Shown: piece by piece, positions 55,226 to 64,000 of the stretch
Position numbering within the stretch: the first letter of the stretch is position 1
Layout: each line of letters opens with the position of its first letter
Notes under the pieces: generated by a model
Told to the model about the DNA's origin: nothing
Database searches by the model: none
Seen by the model: only the letters and a program-made list of their open reading frames with translations
Made by a program: the position numbers and the translations under genes
Assembly (NCBI GenBank): GCA_028751875.1
Contig: CM054162.1
Span: forward strand, 1,385,086 to 1,449,085
DNA from: Rapana venosa
Taxonomy: Eukaryota; Mollusca; Gastropoda; Neogastropoda; Muricidae
Direction: 5' to 3'
Length of the DNA stretch: 64,000 bases

Positions 55226-57995
55226 AAAAAGTAAACCATATACTTCGAAATTTGGATATACCTACACTTGTAAGCCCACGTTAGGAAATCATAAATAAAA
55301 AATTTTAAGCAAGACCTTGCTAAAAGTGTTTTTCTGGGGTTTAAAGGGTTTTGGGTTGCTTCTTGATTTTTTTTCCTTTAAAAGATTTTGAAAAATCTCA
55401 GTCTTTCCTCAAGTTTTTCAAAAACCTCTTATTTTTCCCCCTGCGAGCCCCCTACCCAAACCCCTAACCCACCTCTCTTTTTTGGCTAAAGGGGGTGAGG
55501 TGGGCCTTTCCCAAATGCTCCGACCAGCAATGACAAAATTTAACCGACCAGCTGATTTGTTTTCACTTTTGAATTCATACACCACTTGGGATACCCCCTC
55601 AAAAATAACGTAAACATTTCATTTTTCTTAAAAAAAGGGAAAAAACGAAACAACGCTTCGTTTTCCAGCCTGTTTTACTTTGCCCAAGAAATCACAACCC
55701 CTGGTTGAGTAAACTGCCAAAATCACCGGGTCCCTTTTTAATAGGGGTTTGTAGAAAAATCCTGTTTTTCTATCTCAGGACATTTCAGCTGGGGGGTTTA
55801 AAGGTGCCAGAGGGGTGTCTCACCACGTGACTTCAGTGCACACTGTATTAACTGTGTACGAAACACACTGCCAAGAAACGGGCCCCGGGCATGGAGAAAT
55901 TGCGGGTTTAAAAAAAAACCCTTTTCTGTTGATCTCTAAAAAAACATGCGACACTGTTTTTCACCCTTTAAAAGGGGAAAGTTTGGACTTAAAGCATTCG
56001 AAAAGGGGTGGGAAAAGGGTTTTTTATTTACATTTTGGGAACATTTTTTTTTTTAGGAATCTGAAACAGCTTAGCCTTGACAAGTATTCTTAAAAAATGA
56101 CATAAAAGGGGCTAAAAAAAAAATGGGAACCAAACTCGAAAACAGAAAAAAAATTGTACTGACAATAACTTTTTCATTCCCCCTTTTCATGGGAATAAAT
56201 TTTTTAATGTATTTCAAAATAAAAAATTTTTTCAGAATAGCGCATGTAAAACCATATTCAAAAGAAAATAAAATTTTATTTAAAGAAAACCACCACTTTT
56301 TTTTTACCCTGCATAAAACACAAAAAGCAAAAAAAAACCCAAAATTAGCATGGCAAACAAATGCAAGATTCCAGCAATTTTTATACATATAAAAAAACAG
56401 CTTTTAAAAACCCAAACTTTGAAAAAATTAAAAAAAAAAAAACACGGGCCCCCCTTTTTCCCTTAAGTGAAGAAACCTTCCCCAAATTTTGGAAAAAGGC
56501 AAAGGGTTTTTTCAAAAGCCAATGCGGTCACTGGGAGGGGGAACGCGGAGACCTCAATTATCGGGGCCCCAGCATATTGGGGGGCAAACCCCCAAACACT
56601 TCCCCTTTCGCGCTTTCCCTTTCCCCGCTCAGGGCAGGTCCCATGTTACAGCAAAAAGAACAAAGGGGAAACTGAAACCGAAGCCCACAGGGCACGAACG
56701 GCCCCACCATTCAAGATGTAACCAGAACGAAACGCTAAAAACCTTTTGTGGGGAAGACTTTTCACCGAATATGTTTCCGTTTTAACCAAAAAAACTGCCA
56801 ATGTTTTTAAAACACCCCACCCCCAAAAATTTTCCCTCCACCCCCCAAACCTTTTGAAGAACGGAAAACAGTTTTCCAATGAAAAAGCGGTTGCAGCGGA
56901 AAGAAAAAAACCAAATTCGCAAGCGGGTCCATAAACCCGATTTCCCCACGGGTTACCCTCAAGCCTCTTTTATTTTCCGGGTGAGACACATCCCTGCAGT
57001 ATCCCCATTCCATAGTTTTTCCCTGAGGCTCAACTCCCACCCCACCCACCCCCCAAACCCCAAACCCCCATGCAAAAACACACACACCCACACACACAAA
57101 ACACTCAAAACACCGAACACCCACGCACATACGCATCCCATAAGAAACACTCGCCCAAAACCCCCACAAAACAGTTTCTCTAAACCTCACAAAAGTGAAA
57201 TAAAACTGTAAACAAATACAAATTTGCTTTGTTCATCTAATTTCAAAAAAAAAAGAGACGTTAAATTAAAAACACACCCCACACAACATAAAACCCACAC
57301 TTAAAGTACACACAAAAAGACACACCTGAACCAAACTTTCTACCCCCCCCCCCCCCTTCCCTTCTGACGACCCGGGGGCGGGCAATGCCCCCTTTAATTT
57401 TCCCCCCCACCCCCTCCCCTCACTGACCTTTTCACTAACGCGTCCCTTTTGGTTCCCTCCTCGCAAACACCCAAAGGTTTTCCTCATGGCGAAAATTTTT
57501 GCTTAGGCCCCCGTTTTTTTTTTCGTGCCATCCATAAAAGGTTTAGCCACACTTCGCCCTTCAAATGCTATAAAAGTAGAGCCAAAGAAAACCCCTACTC
57601 CTGTTTTTTTTTTTTCCAAAAACCACCCCCCTTCTCCCTTCAAGGGGTTTGCTAACGGGAACATTTAAAACTAGCACTACAAACTTATTTTTTAAAAGGA
57701 GAAGACTTTCTCTTCTGCTGCAACTACAACTCCTGGGAACGCTCAGCCGGGAACAATTGCGAAATACAAAATGTTTTAAACCACCCCCGCAAAACGCGCC
57801 TGGAAATTTTGGGGGGGGCCCGCCAGAGAAAACCGTTTTTTTTAAACAGACCGTGAAAAACCCCCCAGACACACCCACCCCCTCACCTGAAGCTGTTTAG
57901 AACGTTAAAACAGTCTGCCTTTTTATCATTATTAAATCTTTAAAACCCCCCCTTAGACCTAATTATCCCCCCAAATATAACACCCCCCCCCTCTC
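55226..57995. other. Homopolymer-inflated stretch without recognised features
   Basis: Long open frames at 56,361-56,785 overlap in three phases and share no recognisable domain. A CA-rich stretch lies at 57,075-57,135. I see no element. Confidence 0.5.
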
Positions 57996-57999
57996 CACC

Positions 58000-58115
58000 C
58001 TTATGGAAATACGGGAGTGGCCTAAACTTGAATAAACTGACTTGCTAGGGAAAAAGCTAAAACCGCGAAAAAGTGGAGGAAGCGGGTTTTCCCAAAAATT
58101 TTTAGTAATGTCCCC
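58000..58115 (+). mobile_element. RTE-like LINE 3' end stub
   Basis: Translation of about 58,002-58,100 gives EIREW, a TDLLGK stretch and KSGGSGF, lining up with NIREWTGLE, NDLLRKT and VWRKLV of the stub at 36,085-36,300. Short and noisy. Confidence 0.45.
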
Positions 58116-58480
58116 CGGAAAATAACAAAACCACGGGATAGGACTAGAACCCGCTTCTACACCCCTTTTTCCCTGAAACTCTGCAGCCCTCTACCCCAAA
58201 TCAAAAGGGGAAAACCCGGGAAAATTTTTTTGGCCCCAGGTGTCGCACGGGGAACCGCTTTGCCCACCTGCCTTTTTGTGTCCAAAAGGGGGCCCCGGGG
58301 TTTAGGGGGGGGGTTTTGTTTTTAGGGGTTAGTGTTATTTTAAAAAAAAAAGGGGGGGGGGTTTGTCTGTCAGCGGGCGGCCCTAAAGGGTTTTAAATGC
58401 ATGGGGACACAAGACCCAGAAAGCCCAAAGGGTTTTTAAATGTAGACACAAGGGTATGTACTCCAATATTTTGGGGCAGC
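58116..58480. other. Left flank of the 32-bp array
   Basis: Homopolymer-inflated, no feature recognised. Confidence 0.5.
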
Positions 58481-58484
58481 TACA

Positions 58485-59345
58485 GATCGGTTTCCCCCTT
58501 TGCCCAAATCACCAGCTACGGTCGGACCCCCTTTGTCCTATCACCAGCAACGGGTTCAGGACCCCCTTTCCCTTTTCACCAGCTACGGGTCAGTACCCTG
58601 CCCTATCACCACAAAAGGTCAGGTTTTCCCTGTCCTATCCCCCAGCTACAGTCGGGACCCCCTGTCCAATCACCAGCTCAGGTCGGGGTTTCCCGGCCCT
58701 ATCACCAGCTACGGTCAGGATCCCCTGTCCAAATCACCACTACAGGCCCGGGAAATCCCCTTCCAAATCACCCACTACAGGTCGGGTCCCCGTCCTATCC
58801 CCCAGCTACGGGTCGGGACCCCCTGTCCAAATCACCACCCTACAGGTCAGGACCCCCTTTCCTATCACCAGCTACGGGTCAGGATTCCTTCCTATCACCA
58901 GTTTAACGGGCCCAGGATTCCCTGCCCCCTACCCACCACTACAGGTCGGGCCCCCCCTGTCCAAATCACCCAGCTCCCCAGGTCGGGTTTCCCCTGTCCA
59001 AACCCACCAGCTACAGGTCGGGAATCCCCTGTCCTATCCCCAAAAGGCTACAGGTCGGGACCCCCTGCCAATCCCCAGCTACAGATGGGGGTTTCCCTTC
59101 CTATAAACCAAAGCTACAGAGGGGATTCCCGTCCATCCCCCAAGTTTACGGGTCAGGATCCCCTGTCCTATCCCCCAGCTACAGGTCAGGTTTCCCTGTC
59201 CAAATCACCATTTCGGGCCCGGGAAACCCCTGTCCTAATCCCCAAAGCTACGGGCGGGAAATCCCCTGCCCCCAAACACCACTACATTTAAAGGTTTCCC
59301 TGCCTATCCCCAGCAAAATTTCCCGGGTTTTTGTTTTCCTTCCTA
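58485..59345. repeat. 32-bp minisatellite, about 27 units
   Basis: Units contain TCACCAGCTACAGGTCGGG followed by ACCCCCTGTCCTA, with variants TACGGTCAGG, TTTCCCTGTCC and AATCACC. Spacing is about 31-33 bases. Open frames of 169 to 263 codons in all three plus phases arise because the unit has no stop. Confidence 0.9.
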
Positions 59346-61815
59346 ATTTTCACTCCCAAAGTTTTTTTTCCCCCCTCTGTCTAAATTAGTTCAAGCCCGA
59401 GGTATTTTGGGGAAAATGAAGTGTTTGAAAAATTTTAAACGTAAAACCCCCCGAGCATTTTTAAAAAAGTTAAAAAGACAAAAAAGAAATACCAAAAAAA
59501 AAAAGCCAAGTTGGGAAAAAAACTTCCATCAGCCACCCCCCCTCTTTCCTGTACCCCACTTTTAAAATTTTCAGATCCAAACCCCCCCCCAAAACCACCC
59601 TCCCCCCTTCCTGCCTTTTTTCCCCCAATCTAAATGTCCCCCTTTTCCCAAAAACTACCCCGTTAAACAGCCCACCCCCAAGAAGGAATAAACGAAACGA
59701 AACGCACAAAAACCACCAAAAACCCCTAAGACAAAAAAACCACACACACACAACTTACACACACACACTAACAAAACAACACACACAAAACCCCACACAA
59801 AAACAAAACACAACACACACACACGACTCTCTTACGACTATTTTAAACTACTCTTTCTCTCATAAAAGCCTTGATTTGAAAAATAAAACGTACTTTTTCT
59901 GGGAATTGGTATACCAATGGAACTCACCCCAAACCCTTAGTGTTTCTGGTGCGGTAAAAACTTGCCCACACCCTCTGTAAACTGGGGGAAAACAATTTTG
60001 GAAATACTGAAACGTCTCTCTCACATTTTTGAAAGTAATCATACAACGAGGGTCACAGCACTTTAAACGTTTTGGGAGACCGGTGCTTTTATAAAAATTT
60101 CACGACCCGGACTTTTTTCCCTTTTAACATTTCAAAATGTTTGGGGGGGCCCCTTCCAATTTCTACTCGAGGAAAAATTTTCCGGGCTACTCAATTGCCC
60201 TTTTTTTTTCCCGATGTTCAAAGTTGAGGTTCCGGGCACTTTGCTGCCCAACAATCGCGGGGGCCCTAGGGAATCATTTCCCTGGCTTTAAATATTTTTT
60301 TTTCTTTAAAACAAAATACAGCAGTTACAACACTTTGCCACTCTAAAACAAATCGGGGGTCGATTATCATACACGTTTTTTCCCTAATCTTCTGTTTCCC
60401 CATCCCCCAAACAAATAAATGCCAGCCCTAAGGCCAGAAAAAAAAACCCCAGAATTTTTCACAACAATAACTGCTTCGGTTTTTGGGGGGGGGAAATTCT
60501 GTTTTTTTTGTTTTTTCCCCCAAACAAAAGACACTAATTTTTGGTTTTTGCCCCAAAGAACCCAATTAGGTGCGTTTCGTCAAAATCCCAATATAAACCA
60601 TGTCACCACAATTTTCTCAATTTTTTATAAAAAAAGTTTATATCCCCTTTCCCCTCGTCTCTCTCTCCCTTCAAAAAATCCCCCTCCTCCCTTCTCTCTA
60701 CTCTCTCTCTCGTCCCCCTTTTGACCCTCTTTTCTCTCCCCTCTCTCTCCCCTCTCTCTCTCCCCCCTCCCTCCTCTAATGAAAGTGGATATTTTTTTCG
60801 GGACGGGTTTTTGATTGGGGGTCGCACGAAGGGGTTTGTGCATCTAAAAAATTTTTTGAAAAACCTTTATTTTTTTGACCCCGCCCCTGAACATTTTTTT
60901 AACCCTTAAAAAAGTCAAACCTGCTGTGTACAGAAAAAAAAACTGAAAGGGGTTATACAACGGGCTCCAACACCCCTGAAGAAAAAACCTTTCCCCTTTA
61001 AGTTTTAAAGCTAAAAAATAAAAAGAAAGAGGATGGGGGGGGGTGAAAAAAGGGGGAAGCGGTGGGATGAGGCGACATGTTTTCAACGTTTCTTTTGAAC
61101 AAACCCAGGGAAGTGTGTCGGACCAAAAAACAGTTTTTTCAGACAACTATCGGAAAAACCATAAAAAGGGGCCAAACTTTTAAAAACCCAATCGTTAACC
61201 CAAACCCTTCAGTGACTATTTTTTTCCTAAGAAACCCATCTTTGGGGCTGGGAAAAAAAACAACAAAAATACAAACTTTTGACGAGCTAGCTCTTCTTAA
61301 ACTTTTAAGGGATTATGGAGAAATTTTTACTCCACTTAGTTTTTCTTTTTTTTAAAGCACATTTTTGTTTGTTGAAATTTGTTTCATTTTATAAAATTTT
61401 AAACTACATCTTTTCCTGGGGGAACTCCCAAACATAAAGGATTCAGCATTGCTGTCAGGCTTTTTTCCCCTTCTGGCATTTTTGCTTTGGCCCAGAAAAC
61501 TCTGAACAAAAATGAACAAAAAGCACATGTTAGCAATATTCCCAAAAACAAGAAAATCAATTTAGTAAAATTTTGTATCAACATTGTGATTTAGGAAAAG
61601 AATCCCAGATTTGCCAAAAGGTTAAATTTCTTTAAAATGCAGCCCAATTTTTAAAAAATATGATTAGGGCTCCTAAAAGGGGGCGGGAAAATTTCTTGTC
61701 CCTTTTGGCGCGGGTGAAAAAAAAACACACGGGAAATTCACATGCAATACATCTACATTTCCTCAGCAGCACCCAACCCCAATTCACAACCATTTTTGTC
61801 CAGAAGATCATGGGT
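59346..61815. other. Homopolymer-inflated stretch with CA and CT tracts
   Basis: A CA-rich tract lies at 59,740-59,825 and a CT tract at 60,655-60,780. The rest shows no element or gene I can support. Confidence 0.55.
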
Positions 61816-61819
61816 TTTT

Positions 61820-61960
61820 TGGGGGACGGGGAGAACCTGGGTTAGAGCGGGGCACCGGGGGCCCAGGGGGATCAATCCTCCCCCAAGGCACCGCTAAGGG
61901 AATTTCCCCTGCAGTTTTTTACCCAAAAACCCCCCTTCCATTTCCCCCTTTCAAGCCCGG
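61820..61960 (+). mobile_element. Noisy tRNA-headed SINE fragment
   Basis: ACCTGGGTTAGAGCG resembles the A-box region (TAGCCTGGTGGTTAGAG at 6,738). CAGGGGGATCAATCC stands where the B box should be. AATTTCCCCTGCAGTT matches the SINE body at 45,455. Base quality is poor. Confidence 0.45.
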
Positions 61961-62424
61961 TGGAAAGAAAACTTTTTTAAAACCCTGCGAATGACCAGAG
62001 CATCCGCACATCTGCTGGGGCCAAATTTCCACTTTTTTGAAAGAGTAAAACATTTGGGAACCCGGGCGGGAACAGAGGGCACTTTAAAAACACAACGAAT
62101 GGGGCACAGCAGATTTAAAAACCCCCAAAAGGCAGATTGCAGCTCCCTCAATGGGGGGCCTAAATGGCGCATACGCAAAATCTCCCACTGCTGAGCCCGG
62201 AATTTCACCCCCCAGAACAAAAACCAAATTTAAAAATAAAAAATAATATAAATAAAAATAATAAAAACATATATAAAAAAAAATTTTTTAATTAAAAAAT
62301 TTTATTTTTTATTTTTTTATATTATTTTTGGGGAGGGGGAGGAAAAGAAGTTTCCCTTAAAAAATTTTGTTTTTTTTATTTTAAGGGTTTTTTTTAAATT
62401 CAAAATATTTATTTAAATTTTTTT
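61961..62424. other. Left flank of the terminal minisatellite
   Basis: It includes an AT-only tract at 62,222-62,330. No gene or element is recognised. Confidence 0.5.
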
Positions 62425-64000
62425 TGTCAAGGCGACGGAGAAAGTTATTTAAGGTGGGCAGTTTTCAGCTGTGACTTTCGGGGAACGGATTTAAAACCTT
62501 TATGTCCCCTTAAAACGGAGATTTCACCCAAAGATGTCACCTTGACGGAGATTTAAAGCATGTGTCACCTTGACGGAAATTTCAGCTGGGATGCCCAGGT
62601 GTGCAAAATTTCAGCCGGATGCGGGTTGTGCTGTTTTAAAGGCTTTTACCAGGTGAGGGAATTTCACCATGATGTCCCCTTGAGGGAAATTTTTCAGCCA
62701 TATGTAAACCTTGACGGAGTTTTCAGCCATGATGTCCCCTTTTGAGGGGAGTTTTTCAGCCATGATGCCCACCTTGACGGAGATTTCAGCATATTCACCT
62801 GACGAGATTTCAGTTTATGATGTCAGGTTTTGCATTTTTCCACGTGAGTCAGGTGTGAAATTTTTCAGCTATGATGTCGGTTTGCAAAATTTCAGCATGA
62901 TGTCAGGTGTGCAGATTAAGCATAAATGACAGGTGTGCAGTTTTTTCCGCTATGATGTCAGGTGTCAGTTTTCAGCTATAAAGTCAGGTGTGTTGATTTA
63001 AACCCATGACGTCGGGTTAAACGGAGTTTTCGCCTGAGTCCCCCTTGCCCGGAGATTTCACCCATAATGCCCCTTTAAAGGGAAAATTTCAGCTATGATG
63101 TCCCCTTTGACGGAGTTTTCAGTTTCGGATGTCAGGTGTGCAGTTTTCCACCCTCGGATTTTCCAGGGTGCTGATTTCAGCTATGAGGGTCAGGTGGGGA
63201 AAGATTTCAGCCATGATGCCCAACCTTTGAGGGAAAATTTCCACCAGGGATGCACCTTGACGGAGATTTCAGCCAAAAAGTCACCTTGAGGAAAATTTAA
63301 AACCATGATGTCCCCTTTGAGGGAAGTTTTCACCCAAATGATGTCCCCTTTGACGGGGGATTTCAGCTATGATGCCCGGTTGCAGTTTTCACGTGATTTT
63401 CATGTTGCAGTTTTTTCAGCAAGATGTCAGGGCAGTTTTCCCAAAAAAGAGGGTCAGGTGGGGCAATTTCAGCTATGATGTCAGGGTGGCAGATTTCGCT
63501 ATAAAGCGGGTGTGCGGGATTTCAGCTATAAAATTTTAAAGGTTTTCCCAATTTCACTATATTTCAGGTGTGCAGATTTCAGCTATAATGTAAAAGTTTG
63601 CAATTTCAGCTATGATGCAGGTGTGCAATTTAAACTATGTTTCCCGGGTGTGCAGATTAACCCAAATTTTCCCAGGGTGAAAGTTTTCACCCTATATGTC
63701 AGTGTGCTAAATTTCAGCAAAGGAACGCAGGTAGGGAGTTTTTCACCATGATTCCCCTTTGACGGAGTTTTCCGCCATAAAGGGTCACTTGACGGAGTTT
63801 TTTCAGCATGATGTCCCCTTTTGACGGGGGTTTTTCAGCCTATAAATGTCCCCTTAAAAGGAGATTTCGGGCCTCGGATGTCAGGTGTGCAGTTTTCAGC
63901 GTGATGTCAGGGTGTCCCAGTTTTCAGTTTAAAAGTCAGGGTGCAGATTTTCAAATTAATGTCGGGTGTAAATTTTCAGCAAATGATGTAAAGGTGTGCA
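62425..64000. repeat. Two-flavour 27/29-bp minisatellite, runs off window end
   Basis: All units share a TTTCAGCYATGATGTCA core. One flavour links cores by CCTTGACGGAGA (29-bp unit) and the other by GGTGTGCAGA (27-bp unit). The flavours occur mostly in blocks: 29-bp type at about 62,510-62,815, 63,010-63,355 and 63,740-63,870; 27-bp type at about 62,820-63,000, 63,365-63,735 and 63,875 onward. Noise adds indels. About 55 units are visible. Confidence 0.88.

Noticed and set aside
58456..59291. Frames of 169-263 codons in three phases
   Set aside because: The 32-bp repeat has no stop codon; simultaneous openness in all phases is not a gene signature.
58485..64000. Possible CRISPR arrays
   Set aside because: The repeats are head to tail with no unique spacers, and the genome is clearly animal.

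Overview
This window looks like intergenic, repeat-dominated DNA from an animal nuclear genome. I judge it to be a lophotrochozoan, most likely a gastropod mollusc. The grounds are degraded non-LTR retrotransposons of RTE-like and CR1-like types, tRNA-headed and 5S-headed SINEs, very dense (CT)n, (GT)n, (GACA)n, (TTC)n and (AAT)n microsatellites, and many minisatellites. No host protein-coding gene, rRNA gene, functional tRNA gene, CRISPR array or operon could be supported. All recognisable coding similarity is to reverse transcriptase or endonuclease of dead LINEs.

The main architecture is a mosaic of paralogous blocks. Positions 1-6,317 (LINE 3' end, GA tract, a 57-bp minisatellite, a reverse SINE and a foldback element) recur in order at about 12,176-20,455. 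Positions about 7,150-11,090 recur in order at about 29,258-35,405. Copy 2 is interrupted at 20,456-29,257 by a retrotransposon-rich block (CR1 endonuclease piece, RTE-like LINE, 5S-type SINE, CR1 3' end, GT arrays). Most of that block, 21,112 to about 29,035, is repeated almost letter for letter at 37,437 to about 45,310, offset 16,325 bp. A second insertion in copy 2 (about 30,780-32,440) carries a near-perfect 67-nt palindrome placed between a tRNA-like SINE head and an 11-T run.

The right part (about 47,000-64,000) holds further repeats. These are a 15-bp, a 26-bp, a 32-bp and a two-flavour 27/29-bp minisatellite, a minus-strand LINE 3' end, a LINE 3' stub, SINE pieces and an unnamed interspersed repeat (called family X here).

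Base quality is uneven. About 9,150-17,800, 45,090-45,260 and 47,000-64,000 have the homopolymer-inflated look of unpolished long-read consensus, seen directly where a noisy copy can be compared with a clean paralogue. Frameshifts and divergence there should not be read as biology without checking. The near-identical 16.3-kb-spaced blocks could be a young segmental duplication or a false (haplotypic or assembly) duplication; the sequence alone does not decide.
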